Part shown: in pieces, positions 45,601-54,279 of the stretch
Position numbering within the stretch: position 1 is the stretch's first letter
Layout: each line of letters begins with the position of its first letter
Position numbers and translations under genes: made by a program
Notes under the pieces: generated by a model
Databases searched by the model: none
What the model was told of the DNA's origin: nothing
Seen by the model: only the letters and a program-made list of their open reading frames with translations
Source of the DNA: Mesorhizobium sp. M2D.F.Ca.ET.226.01.1.1
Lineage (GTDB): Bacteria; Pseudomonadota; Alphaproteobacteria; Rhizobiales; Rhizobiaceae
DNA: 64,000 bases
Direction of reading: 5' to 3'
Assembly: GCF_004022705.2 (NCBI RefSeq)
Contig: NZ_RZOY02000001.1
Span: forward strand, 564,956-628,955

Positions 45601-46058
45601 GGCCGAGATTTTCACTCGCCTCGCTGGTCTTGCTCCTGGCCTTGCTTTTTGCCGGCGCGGCACAGGCGGTGAAACCTGACGAGGTGCTGCAGGACCCGGC
45701 CTTGGAGGCGAGGGCGCGCGCTCTCTCGGAAGGCCTGCGCTGCATGGTCTGCCAGAACCAGTCGATCGACGAATCCGACGCCGACCTTGCCCGCGACCTG
45801 CGCATCCTGGTGCGCCAGCGCCTCGTCGCCGGCGACAGCGACCAGCAGGTGATGGACTACATCGTCTCGCGCTACGGCGAGTTCGTGCTCTTGAAGCCGC
45901 GCTTCAGCCTGCGCACCGCGCTTTTATGGGGCACGCCGGTGCTCCTGCTTCTGGCCGGTGGCCTGTTCATCGTGCTAAGCGCCCGTTCGCGCCGCCCGGC
46001 ATCGTCGGCGCTTTCGGACGAAGAGCAGGCAGCGCTGGACAAGATGCTGCGCGACTAA
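45597..46058 (+). CDS. ccmH: Cytochrome c maturation thiol protein CcmH (CycL)
   Basis: 153 aa. Signal peptide to about residue 24, then the [11 protein letters not shown] motif (Cys49, Cys52) that reduces apocytochrome CxxCH cysteines. A three-helix fold is followed by a C-terminal membrane segment ([21 protein letters not shown]). Last gene of the operon. Required for the c-type cytochromes encoded at 15326 and 15774. Confidence 0.95.
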   Translation: MRPRFSLASLVLLLALLFAGAAQAVKPDEVLQDPALEARARALSEGLRCMVCQNQSIDESDADLARDLRILVRQRLVAGDSDQQVMDYIVSRYGEFVLLKPRFSLRTALLWGTPVLLLLAGGLFIVLSARSRRPASSALSDEEQAALDKMLRD

Positions 46059-46102
46059 GCGCCGTCTGGGACCTTGGTGATTGGGTTCAATCACTTCTGA
46101 GG

Positions 46103-46160
46103 TCGTCATTCTATGGTCTGCGCGCGTCGCTTCGCTCCTTGCTCCGCCCTGGAATGACGA
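46103..46160. repeat. Intergenic palindrome, family D
   Basis: TCGTCATTC (46103-46111) pairs with GAATGACGA (46152-46160), enclosing GCGCGTCGCTTCGCTCC-type sequence. It lies between the convergent ccmH and antitoxin-like genes. The layout is of a widespread rhizobial intergenic repeat. Confidence 0.65.
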
Positions 46161-46192
46161 CGTCGCGGAGGTTTCAGCCAAGGGCGGCTACC

Positions 46193-46375
46193 TCACACCT
46201 CGCCTGCGCGCTCGGGCTCCACGGCCTTGATCACTGCGTCGATTTCCGCCATTGCCGCTTCGTGAGGCGCCACACGACCCGCCTTTGCGTCGGCTATTCC
46301 GCGTTTGATGCCTTCCATCGTCTCGGTCTCCCAATCGACTGAGACTCGAGTTCGGTTGGGATGGCCTGTGGTCAT
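46193..46375 (-). CDS. Small hypothetical protein, antitoxin-like
   Basis: 60 aa from ATG 46375: MTTGHPNRTRVSVDWETETM, then EGIKRGIADAKAGRVAPHEAAMAEIDAVIKA. The pattern of a strand followed by two helices with GIxDAxAGRVxPHEEAMAxI resembles antitoxin-type proteins of RelE/ParE modules. No toxin gene is adjacent. An AGG site seven bases upstream supports this start over the upstream frame to 46504. Confidence 0.65.
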   Translation of the reverse strand: MTTGHPNRTRVSVDWETETMEGIKRGIADAKAGRVAPHEAAMAEIDAVIKAVEPERAGEV

Positions 46376-46531
46376 TTTGAAACCTCGTGATCTCGCGCAT
46401 CGTCCCCAGCCTACCAACATTACAAAACTTTCATGTACCGGAAATGGCGCCGTAATGTGCGGCTCACTAATCCTCTTGCCCGAGGATGCTTCGCCTGAGC
46501 GCATCCGCTTCGACAGAGGATAAGAAACGCC

Positions 46532-48088
46532 ATGAATAATGCCCCCAATTCATTTTCCAGCACCCGCAAGCGCCTGATGGCGGCTGCGGCGTCCCTGGCC
46601 GTTATCGGCGCGGTCGGCGCGGGCGCGCTTGCCACCGGCACCGCCCCCGTGCTGGCCGATGCCGTGCGCGTCGAGGCCCCGCAGATGCCGAGCTTTGCCG
46701 ATGTCGTCGAGCACGTCTCGCCTGCGGTCGTCAGCGTCAAGGTCAAGGCCAAGATCCAGCCGACGGCCGATGACGGTTCCGACGACCAGGACGGCTTCGA
46801 CAACCTGCCCGACAATCCGCAGCTGCGCCGCTTCTTCAAGGAATTCCGCGGCTTCGGCGATCAGGGTCAGGGCGGCCAGTTCGGCATGCGCCGCTTCAAC
46901 CACCGCGACCATGGCAATGGCCAGCCGCGCCCGATCGCCCAGGGCTCGGGCTTCTTCATCTCCGAGGACGGCTACCTCGTCACCAACAACCACGTCGTCT
47001 CGGAAGGCTCGGACTTCAGCGTCGTCACCAATGACGGCAAGGAGCTCGACGCCAAGCTGATCGGCACCGACCCGCGCACCGATCTCGCCGTGCTCAAGGT
47101 CGATGGCGGCGGCAATAAGTTCACCTATGTCGACTTCGCCGACGATTCCAAGATCCGCATCGGCGACTGGGTGGTTGCCGTCGGCAATCCGTTCGGCCTC
47201 GGCGGCACCGTTACGGCAGGCATCGTCTCGGCCCGCGGCCGCGACATCGGCGCCGGTCCTTATGACGACTTCATCCAGATCGACGCCTCGGTCAACCGCG
47301 GCAATTCGGGCGGCCCGACCTTCAACCTCAACGGCCAGGTGATCGGCATCAACACTGCCATCTTCTCGCCGTCGGGCGGCAGCGTCGGCATTGCCTTCGA
47401 CATCCCGGCCTCGACCGCCAAGCAGGTCGTCCAGGACCTGATGAAGAGCGGCTCCGTCCAGCGCGGCTGGCTCGGCGTCGAGATCCAGCCGGTCACCTCC
47501 GACATCGCCGAGTCGCTCGGCCTGAAGTCGGACAAGGGCGCGCTGGTGTCGAGTGCCCAGGATTCCGGTCCGGGCAAGAAGGCTGGCATTACCGCCGGTG
47601 ACGTGATCACCCAGGTCGACGGCAAGGATATCGATTCGCCGAAGGATCTCGCCCGCACGATCGGCGGCTATTCGCCGGGCAAGTCGGTCGACCTCACCGT
47701 CTGGCGCAACGGCAAGTCCGAAACGGTCAAGGTCGATCTCGGCACGCTGCCGGCCAGCGACAAGCAGGCCTCGAACAACGATAGCAACAAGCAGTCGGCG
47801 CCCGCCGCGAAACCCGACACGCTGGCCGATCTCGGCCTGACGGTTACCAAGGCGGAAAACGGCAAGGGCCTCGTGGTCACAGATGTCGATCCCGACAGCG
47901 ACGCGGCCGACCGCGGCATCCAGCCCGGCGACGTCATCACCTCGATCAATTCCAACGAGGTGAACACCACTGACGACGTCTCCAAGGCGATGACCGATGC
48001 CGCCAAGGCCGGCCGCAAGGCTGTGCTGATGCAGATCACCCACGACGACTCGAACCGCTTCGTCGCGCTTCCGGTCGGCAAGGGCTGA
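46532..48088 (+). CDS. degP: Periplasmic serine protease/chaperone DegP (HtrA family)
   Basis: 518 aa. N-terminal signal (about 40 residues, cleavage near VLADA). Trypsin-like domain with His154 (TNNHVV), Asp184 (DPRTDLAVL) and Ser259 (GNSGGPTF). Two PDZ domains follow, at about 300-395 and 425-515. A long Gln/Gly-rich loop at about 78-130 is expanded. The enzyme degrades or refolds damaged exported proteins. The gene lies between the ccm operon and a two-component pair, as in other Rhizobiales. Confidence 0.95.
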   Translation: MNNAPNSFSSTRKRLMAAAASLAVIGAVGAGALATGTAPVLADAVRVEAPQMPSFADVVEHVSPAVVSVKVKAKIQPTADDGSDDQDGFDNLPDNPQLRRFFKEFRGFGDQGQGGQFGMRRFNHRDHGNGQPRPIAQGSGFFISEDGYLVTNNHVVSEGSDFSVVTNDGKELDAKLIGTDPRTDLAVLKVDGGGNKFTYVDFADDSKIRIGDWVVAVGNPFGLGGTVTAGIVSARGRDIGAGPYDDFIQIDASVNRGNSGGPTFNLNGQVIGINTAIFSPSGGSVGIAFDIPASTAKQVVQDLMKSGSVQRGWLGVEIQPVTSDIAESLGLKSDKGALVSSAQDSGPGKKAGITAGDVITQVDGKDIDSPKDLARTIGGYSPGKSVDLTVWRNGKSETVKVDLGTLPASDKQASNNDSNKQSAPAAKPDTLADLGLTVTKAENGKGLVVTDVDPDSDAADRGIQPGDVITSINSNEVNTTDDVSKAMTDAAKAGRKAVLMQITHDDSNRFVALPVGKG

Positions 48089-48094
48089 GATATC

Positions 48095-48141
48095 GCGCAT
48101 GACCCCGAAAACCGCATCGGTTTTTGGAACGGATCATGCGC
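48095..48141. repeat. Palindromic repeat, family B
   Basis: GCGCATGA (48095-48102) pairs with TCATGCGC (48134-48141), with inner CCGAAAACCG / CGGTTTTTGG arms. It begins seven bases after the degP stop. Confidence 0.75.
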
Positions 48142-48248
48142 CACTGGAAGACGTTCAGCTTTTCCCTGTGGCGGTATCAACACCCCCGAGCCCCCATCGG
48201 GAAAACATGGGGCCGAGCACGTAAGTCAGTCACCGTGTTTCGCTCCTG

Positions 48249-48284
48249 GCGGCAGCGGGTTTCCCATCACCCGCTGCCGCTTTA
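48249..48284 (+). terminator. Rho-independent terminator downstream of degP
   Basis: GCGGCAGCGGGT (48249-48260) and ACCCGCTGCCGC (48269-48280) form a perfect 12-bp stem with an eight-base loop, followed by TTTAT. It separates degP from the downstream two-component genes. Confidence 0.85.
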
Positions 48285-48285
48285 T

Positions 48286-48332
48286 CGCATGACGCCCAAA
48301 AGTGGGTCCCGGTTTTGGGAAGAAGACATGCG
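48286..48332. repeat. Palindromic repeat, family B
   Basis: CGCATG (48286-48291) pairs with CATGCG (48327-48332), with inner CCCAAAA / TTTTGGG arms. It directly follows the degP terminator. Confidence 0.72.
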
Positions 48333-48401
48333 ACTAATGAATGCAAGGCAACAAGAATGACTGCCTCTCAACCTTCCAGTGAAATCGCGTATAACGGCTC
48401 C

Positions 48402-49076
48402 ATGAAGATTCTCGTCATGGAAGACGATCGCGAGGCAGCGGACTACTTGCAGAAAGCCTTTGCCGAGGCGGGCCACACCGCCCACGTCGCTGGCGACGGC
48501 GAGACCGGCTTCGCGCTTGCCGATGCCGGCGATTATGACGTGATGGTGGTCGACCGCCTGATGCCGCGCCGCGACGGCCTGTCGGTGATAGCCGCCCTCC
48601 GCTCGCGCGGCAATACCACGCCGGTGCTGATCCTTTCGGCGCTGGGCGAGGTGGACGACCGCGTCACCGGCTTGCGCGCCGGCGGCGACGATTATCTCAC
48701 CAAGCCCTACGCCTTTTCCGAATTGCTCGCCCGCGTCGAGGTGCTGAACCGCCGCGCCAGCGCGCGCGAGTCCGAGACCGTCTACCGTGTCGGCGATCTC
48801 GAACTCGACAGGCTGTCGCATTCGGTCAAGCGCGCCGGGCGCGAGATCACACTGCAGCCGCGCGAGTTTCGCCTGCTCGAATATCTGATGCGCCATGCCG
48901 GCCAGGTGGTGACGCGCACAATGCTTCTGGAAAATGTCTGGGACTATCACTTCGACCCCCAGACGAATGTCATCGACGTCCATGTTTCGCGCCTGCGCGG
49001 CAAGATCGAAAAAGGCTTCGACAAGCCGATCCTGCACACGATCCGCGGCGCCGGCTACATGCTGAAGGGCGGCTAG
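48402..49076 (+). CDS. OmpR-family response regulator
   Basis: 224 aa. Receiver with acidic residues EDD at 7-9, phospho-acceptor Asp51 (MVVDRLMPRRDG) and Lys in DYLTKPYAF. The winged helix is LQPREFRLLEYLMRHAGQVVTRTMLLENVWDYHFDPQTNVIDVHVSRLRGKIE. ATG 48402 is the usual homology start; ATG 48357 has an AAGG site and would add 15 residues. The stop TAG (49074-49076) is the first part of a family B repeat. The partner kinase gene follows. Confidence 0.92.
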   Translation: MKILVMEDDREAADYLQKAFAEAGHTAHVAGDGETGFALADAGDYDVMVVDRLMPRRDGLSVIAALRSRGNTTPVLILSALGEVDDRVTGLRAGGDDYLTKPYAFSELLARVEVLNRRASARESETVYRVGDLELDRLSHSVKRAGREITLQPREFRLLEYLMRHAGQVVTRTMLLENVWDYHFDPQTNVIDVHVSRLRGKIEKGFDKPILHTIRGAGYMLKGG

Positions 49077-49077
49077 A

Positions 49078-49175
49078 GCATGATCCCGAAAAGTGGGAAG
49101 CGGTTTTCGGAAAAGATCATGCTGCAACAAGGGGTTAGATCAGGATGACGATTCAACAGATCGTCGTCCTGATCT
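49078..49175 (+). repeat. Composite palindromic repeat, family B plus a second long hairpin
   Basis: Part one: GCATGATC (49078-49085) pairs with GATCATGC (49115-49122), with inner CCGAAAA / TTTTCGG arms. Part two: AGATCAGGATGACGAT (49137-49152) pairs with ATCGTCGTCCTGATCT (49160-49175), 15 of 16 matches, loop of seven. The second hairpin ends eight bases before the kinase start at 49184, so it is positioned to affect translation or RNA decay within the operon. Confidence 0.82.
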
Positions 49176-49183
49176 AGAAGCAA

Positions 49184-50662
49184 ATGGCTCTTTCCCTGCC
49201 GGCCATCATGAGGACGACGGCGGCCCGGCTTTCGGCGCTTTATCTTCTGCTTTTCGCGCTTTGCGCGGTCCTACTCGTCTTCTACATGACGTCGCTGTCG
49301 GCGCGCATGCTGACCGCGCAGACGCAGGAGACCATCAATGACGAGGTGCTGGGTCTGGCCCGCGCCTATCAGCGCGGCGGCCTGCCGGTGCTGGTGCGCG
49401 TGGTCGAGAACCGCTCCCGCCAGCCTGGCGCCAACCTCTATCTGATCGCCGACGCCAACGGCCAGATCCTGACCGGCAACGTGCAGAGCCTTGAGCCCGG
49501 GGTCATCGAGACCGAGGGCTGGACGACCGAACCCTTTTCCTACCAGCGCTTCGGCGAGGGTGAGCTCGATCGACTGCGCAGCGGCGCTACGGATCAGCCC
49601 GCGCCTCAGGCCGGCGACAGCAGCAATCCCCAGTCGACAGGCGAAAAGGGCCACAACGCCATCGCGCTCGTGCTGAGACTGCCCAACCAGATGATCATGC
49701 TGGTCGGCCGCGACCTCGGCGAGCCCGAGCGCTTCCGCGCCGTCGTCAGCCGCGCGCTGACACTGGCGCTCGGCATGATGGGCCTGGGCGGCATCCTGAT
49801 CTGGTTCTTCGTCGGGCGCGCCGCGCTGAAACGCATCGACAGCGTCTCGGACGCCAGCCGCCGCATCATGGGCGGCGACCTCAGCGGACGGCTGCCGGTG
49901 ACCGGCGCCGGCGACGAATTCGACCGCCTGTCGGAAAACCTCAATTCGATGCTGGCCAGGATTGCCATGCTGAACGAGGGGCTGAAGCAGGTCTCCGACA
50001 ACATAGCCCACGACCTGAAGACGCCGCTGACCAGGCTGCGCAACCGCGCCGAGGCCACGCTCGCCGGCAAGCACAAGACCACGGACTACCGCCAGGCGCT
50101 GGAGAGCACGATCGCGGAGTCCGACCAGCTCATCAAGACGTTCAACGCCATCTTGATGATCTCGCGCCTGGAGGCCGGCTATTCCTCGGAACAGACCGGT
50201 CCGGTCGACCTCGCCGCCACGGTGAGCGATGTCGTGGAGCTCTACGAGCCGGTGGCGGAGGAGGCGGGCGTCGTGCTGGAAACGAGCGCGCCCGAGGCCT
50301 TGACGATCAACGGCAACCGCGAGCTGATCGGCCAGGCGCTGTCCAACATCGTCGACAATGCCATCAAATACTCGACCGACGCAGCCGAGACGCCGAAAGT
50401 GCGTGTGGCGCTGGAGCGCGCCGGAGGAGAGATCAAGCTTACCGTCACCGACAATGGCCACGGCATTCCGGACGATGCCGATCGTGCCCGGGCCACCGAA
50501 CGTTTCGTGCGGCTGGAAAAGAGCCGCTCGCAACCGGGATCTGGCCTTGGCCTCAGCCTCGCCAAGGCAATCATGACTTTCCACAACGGAAGGCTTGATC
50601 TTTTGCCCGCCAATCCCGGATTGTCCGTGGTCATGAGTTTCCCGTTGCGGGAGACGCATTGA
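49184..50662 (+). CDS. Sensor histidine kinase (OmpR-partner type)
   Basis: 492 aa. Two membrane segments (about 15-38 and 190-212) flank a periplasmic domain. HAMP at about 213-265 (GRAALKRIDSVSDASRRIMGGDLSGRLPVTGAGDEFDRL). His in DNIAHDLKTPLTRLR. ATPase boxes ALSNIVDNAIKY, DNGHGIPDD and GSGLGLSLAKAI. ATG 49184 has only AGAAG upstream; ATG 49208 is an alternative that keeps the first membrane segment. The end overlaps the glnE start (TGATG). Confidence 0.92.
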   Translation: MALSLPAIMRTTAARLSALYLLLFALCAVLLVFYMTSLSARMLTAQTQETINDEVLGLARAYQRGGLPVLVRVVENRSRQPGANLYLIADANGQILTGNVQSLEPGVIETEGWTTEPFSYQRFGEGELDRLRSGATDQPAPQAGDSSNPQSTGEKGHNAIALVLRLPNQMIMLVGRDLGEPERFRAVVSRALTLALGMMGLGGILIWFFVGRAALKRIDSVSDASRRIMGGDLSGRLPVTGAGDEFDRLSENLNSMLARIAMLNEGLKQVSDNIAHDLKTPLTRLRNRAEATLAGKHKTTDYRQALESTIAESDQLIKTFNAILMISRLEAGYSSEQTGPVDLAATVSDVVELYEPVAEEAGVVLETSAPEALTINGNRELIGQALSNIVDNAIKYSTDAAETPKVRVALERAGGEIKLTVTDNGHGIPDDADRARATERFVRLEKSRSQPGSGLGLSLAKAIMTFHNGRLDLLPANPGLSVVMSFPLRETH

Positions 50663-53649
50663 TGGCGCGGATAATGGCGAAGAAGCAAATCGAATCCGAG
50701 TTTCGGCTTAGCCCGACACTGGCGCTCCGCCCCCTCAATGCGGACCGTGCCCGGCGTAAGCTGTCGGAAATCGCCGACGCCGCCGAGGAAGAGGGGCTTT
50801 CCCGTCTCGCCGCATTCCTGGCCGGGGAGGGGCCGCTGCAGGACGTGCTGGCGGCCGTCTTCGACCTCTCGCCTTTCCTGCGCGATGTGGCGCGCCGCCG
50901 GCCGGTAATTCTCGAGACGTTGTTTGACCAGACGGTCGAGGCGCGGCTGGGCGCCGTCGGCGAGGCGATCGGCGGCGCGGCGCAGGCCGACGATATCTCG
51001 GAAACCGGGCTGATGATGGCGCTCAGGCGATGGAAGACCGAGGCGCATTTCCTGATCGCGCTGGCCGATCTTTCAGGCGAGGCGGAAACCTCGGTGACGG
51101 TGCGGCGCCTCAGCGATCTTGCCGACGCCTGCACATCCGCCGCCGTCGATTTCCTGCTGCTCGACGCGCATCGGCAAGGCAAGCTCAGGCTCCTCAAGCC
51201 AGCGGACCCGGCAAGGGATTCAGGCTGGATCCTGCTCGGCATGGGCAAGCTCGGCGCGCATGAGCTGAACTTTTCTTCCGACATCGACCTTGTGGTCTTC
51301 TACGAGCCGGAAGCGCCGGCCGTTATCGATCCGCTCGACGCGACCGAGCTGTTCTCCAGGCTCACGCGACGTCTGGTGCGCATCCTGCAGGACCGCACCG
51401 AGCATGGCTATGTCTTCCGCACCGATCTGAGACTCCGTCCCGATCCCGGCTCGACGCCGCTGGCAATCCCGGTCGAGGCGGCGCTTCGCTATTACGAGGC
51501 GCGCGGCCAAAACTGGGAGCGCGCCGCCATGATCAAGGCGCGGCCGGTGGCGGGCGATCTTGCAGCGGGTGCGGCCTTCCTCAAGGAATTGCAGCCCTAT
51601 GTCTGGCGCAAATACATGGACTATGCGGCAATCGCCGACGTCCATTCGATCAAGCGCCAGATCCACGCCCACAAGGGCCATGGCGAGATCGCCGTGAAGG
51701 GCCACAACGTGAAACTCGGCCGCGGCGGCATCCGCGAGATCGAGTTCTTCGTCCAGACCCAGCAGCTTATCGCCGGCGGCCGTTTCCCGGAGCTGCGCGG
51801 CCGCGAGACGGTGCCGATGCTGGGCGCGCTCGCCGCGCGCGGCTGGATCACCGCCGACGCGCGCGATGCGCTGACGCGCCAATACTGGTTCCTGCGCCGC
51901 GTCGAGCATGCCATCCAGATGGTAGCGGACGAGCAGACGCACATCCTGCCGGACAGCGATGAGGAACTGCAACGCATCGCGCTGATGCTGGGTTTTGCCG
52001 GCGAGGCGGAATTCACTCAGGCCTTCCGCGCCTCGCTGCAGCAGGTCGAGCGCCACTATGCGGCGCTGTTCGAGACAGCGCCCGAACTGTCGGCCGGCGT
52101 CGGCAATCTGGTCTTTACCGGCGACGTCGACGATCCCGACACTTTGCAGACTCTGCACCGGCTCGGCTTCCAGCGCCCTAGCGACATCTGCCGCGTCATC
52201 CGTGGCTGGCATTTCGGCCGCTACCGCGTCACCCGCTCGGCGGAGGCCCGCGAGCGGCTGACCGAGCTGACGCCAGCGCTGCTTAAAGCCTTCGGCCAGA
52301 CACGGCGCGCCGATGAGGCGCTGATCCGCTTCGACGAGTTCCTTGTTGGCCTGCCGGCGGGCATCCAGCTTTTCTCGCTGCTGCAGTCCAACCAGGCGCT
52401 GCTCAAATTGATGGCGACCATCATGGGCGCAGCGCCCCGGCTGGCGGCCATCATCACGCGCCGCCCGCACGTCTTCGACGGCCTGCTCGACCCGGCACTG
52501 CTTACTGAGTTGCCGAACCGCGCCTATCTCTCGGCGCGGCTTGCGGCCTTCATAGAGGGCGACCGCGCTTATGAAGATGTGCTCGACCGCCTGCGCATTT
52601 TTGCTTCCGAGCAGAAATTCCTGATCGGTGTGCGTCTGCTTGCCGGCTCTATCGATCCCGCGCGCGCCGGCCGCGCCTTTTCCGATCTTGCCGACCTCAC
52701 CATCGAAGCGGCGCTTCAAGCGGTGAACGCTGAATTCGCGCTGCGCCACGGCAGGATCGCCGGCGGCAGGGTGGCGCTGCTCGGCATGGGCAAGCTCGGC
52801 AGCCGCGAGCTCACTGCCGGATCGGACGTCGACCTCATCCTGCTCTACGACCATGACGCCGATGCCGAGGAGTCCGACGGCGACAAGCCGCTGGCGCCTT
52901 CGCATTACTATACCCGCATGACGCAGCGCCTGATCGCCGCCGTCTCGGCGCCGACAGCCGAAGGCGTGCTTTATGAACTGGACCTGCGCCTGCGTCCCTC
53001 GGGCAATAAGGGTCCGGTCGCCACCCATATCGATGCGTTCAAGAAATATCAGCGCCAGGACGCCTGGACCTGGGAGCATATGGCCCTGGCGCGGGCGCGA
53101 GCCATCGGCGGCGATGCCGAGCTCTGCGCCGAACTCGACGACGAGGTTGCTGGGGTGCTGGCGCAGCCACGCGACGCCGCCAAGGTGAAGGCCGAGGCCT
53201 CCGACATGCGGGCGCTGATCGAGAAGGAAAAGCCGCCGCGCGATCTCTGGGACATCAAGCTGATCCCTGGCGGGCTAATCGATCTCGAATTCATCGCCCA
53301 GGTGGCGACCATCACCGGCAATGTCGAGTCCGGCCGCCGAGTGACGGCGACGGCCGACATTCTGGCGCGATTGGCCCCCGCTTTCGCGGGCGGCGATATC
53401 CGCGAAGAACTTGCCGGGGCTTATCGGCTCTACCTCGCGCTGACCCAGATGATCAGGCTCTGCCTCACCGGCGAGTTCCAGCGTGACGATGTCCCGCCGG
53501 GGCTTTCGGACCTGCTCCTGGCGGTTACAGACCTGCCGGATTTCGCTGTGCTGGAAGCGCATCTTAAGGAGACGTCGCGGAAGGTCAGGAGAGATTTCGA
53601 TCGCTTACTTCGTGCGGGAGCGTCGCCATCAACCGCATCGTCGCCATGA
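50662..53649 (+). CDS. glnE: Bifunctional glutamine synthetase adenylyltransferase/deadenylase
   Basis: 995 aa. Two nucleotidyltransferase domains: GMGKLGAHELNFSSDIDLVVFY near residue 195 (deadenylase half) and GMGKLGSRELTAGSDVDLILLYD near residue 710 (adenylylating half). Each is followed by a helical PII-UR-type domain (RKYMDYAAIADVHSIKRQI; DIKLIPGGLIDLEFIAQ). It tunes glutamine synthetase with PII signalling. ATG 50662 overlaps the kinase stop; GGGAG lies nine bases upstream. Confidence 0.96.
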   Translation: MARIMAKKQIESEFRLSPTLALRPLNADRARRKLSEIADAAEEEGLSRLAAFLAGEGPLQDVLAAVFDLSPFLRDVARRRPVILETLFDQTVEARLGAVGEAIGGAAQADDISETGLMMALRRWKTEAHFLIALADLSGEAETSVTVRRLSDLADACTSAAVDFLLLDAHRQGKLRLLKPADPARDSGWILLGMGKLGAHELNFSSDIDLVVFYEPEAPAVIDPLDATELFSRLTRRLVRILQDRTEHGYVFRTDLRLRPDPGSTPLAIPVEAALRYYEARGQNWERAAMIKARPVAGDLAAGAAFLKELQPYVWRKYMDYAAIADVHSIKRQIHAHKGHGEIAVKGHNVKLGRGGIREIEFFVQTQQLIAGGRFPELRGRETVPMLGALAARGWITADARDALTRQYWFLRRVEHAIQMVADEQTHILPDSDEELQRIALMLGFAGEAEFTQAFRASLQQVERHYAALFETAPELSAGVGNLVFTGDVDDPDTLQTLHRLGFQRPSDICRVIRGWHFGRYRVTRSAEARERLTELTPALLKAFGQTRRADEALIRFDEFLVGLPAGIQLFSLLQSNQALLKLMATIMGAAPRLAAIITRRPHVFDGLLDPALLTELPNRAYLSARLAAFIEGDRAYEDVLDRLRIFASEQKFLIGVRLLAGSIDPARAGRAFSDLADLTIEAALQAVNAEFALRHGRIAGGRVALLGMGKLGSRELTAGSDVDLILLYDHDADAEESDGDKPLAPSHYYTRMTQRLIAAVSAPTAEGVLYELDLRLRPSGNKGPVATHIDAFKKYQRQDAWTWEHMALARARAIGGDAELCAELDDEVAGVLAQPRDAAKVKAEASDMRALIEKEKPPRDLWDIKLIPGGLIDLEFIAQVATITGNVESGRRVTATADILARLAPAFAGGDIREELAGAYRLYLALTQMIRLCLTGEFQRDDVPPGLSDLLLAVTDLPDFAVLEAHLKETSRKVRRDFDRLLRAGASPSTASSP

Positions 53650-53874
53650 GATTCCCGGGTGGCACATTAGCCACAGTTAATATTAATCGGCGATCCGGCC
53701 TTGCGCCATTGGCAGAGGTGTCCCGTAATGGGTCAATGGGTCTGGCACCGCAATTGCACTGTCAGCAATGCCGGGGTCAATCATCACCCCGACGAAGGGG
53801 GGCCCCGCCGCTTCGCAAATGGAGCGGTGGGTTCTTTCAGCGGCTGACTTGAACGCCGGGGGCGCTGGGCAACT

Positions 53875-54117
53875 ATGGATCTTCAGAAATTCTTGGTGGG
53901 CATGTTCGCAGCGTCACTCATGGTGGCGGTCTGGGCTGATATAGAAACTGGTTCCGTCTGGGCGGCGCTCGGATGGGCAATGCTGGCCATGGTCATTCTG
54001 CAGGTCGGATATTTCGGTCTCGTCGTGGCCTTGGTCTATCGACGGGCATCGAAAGGCGCCGAGGCAAGCCCGGCGCCGGCAGTCGTAAACGATCTAAACC
54101 CCACTGGCCCAGTTTAG
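53875..54117 (+). CDS. ExoX-like small membrane protein (exopolysaccharide repressor type)
   Basis: 80 aa. Two hydrophobic helices: FLVGMFAASLMVAVWADI and WAALGWAMLAMVILQVGYFGLVVALVY, then a basic RRASKG and a Pro-rich tail. The second helix, ending LQVGYFxxVxxLVxR, is the hallmark of the ExoX/PsiA family. These inner-membrane proteins lower exopolysaccharide synthesis in rhizobia, apparently by acting on the first glycosyltransferase. No exo genes are adjacent. Such genes are known targets of MucR-type control. Confidence 0.78.
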   Translation: MDLQKFLVGMFAASLMVAVWADIETGSVWAALGWAMLAMVILQVGYFGLVVALVYRRASKGAEASPAPAVVNDLNPTGPV

Positions 54118-54161
54118 CGCCCGACAGTCCGTTGGGGGTGGGTTCGATCGACTGCCGGGCG
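54118..54161. other. Inverted repeat after the exoX-like gene
   Basis: CGCCCGACAGTC (54118-54129) pairs with GACTGCCGGGCG (54150-54161), 11 of 12 matches, loop of 20. No T-tract follows, so it may be an RNA 3-prime stabilising hairpin rather than a classical terminator. Confidence 0.5.
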
Positions 54162-54279
54162 TGACCGGCGCGGGGGCAAGCCGGCTGAGCCAATCGCAAT
54201 ATTAGCAATTCTGCGATAGAACCCGGGAGCGGACGTTTTCTCCTGGTTTGGGCAGTACAGCGGGCGAAACCGGTCTAGC

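Larger units (their letters stand above)
48089..48401. other. degP-regulator gap: two repeats and a terminator
   Basis: 313 bases with no gene. It holds two family B palindromes and a terminator, all listed separately. A frame from 48315 runs into the response regulator gene but is not favoured as its start. Confidence 0.6.

Noticed and set aside
51220..53079. 619-aa minus-strand frame inside glnE
   Set aside because: Antisense of both GlnE catalytic domains; no independent start site or motif.
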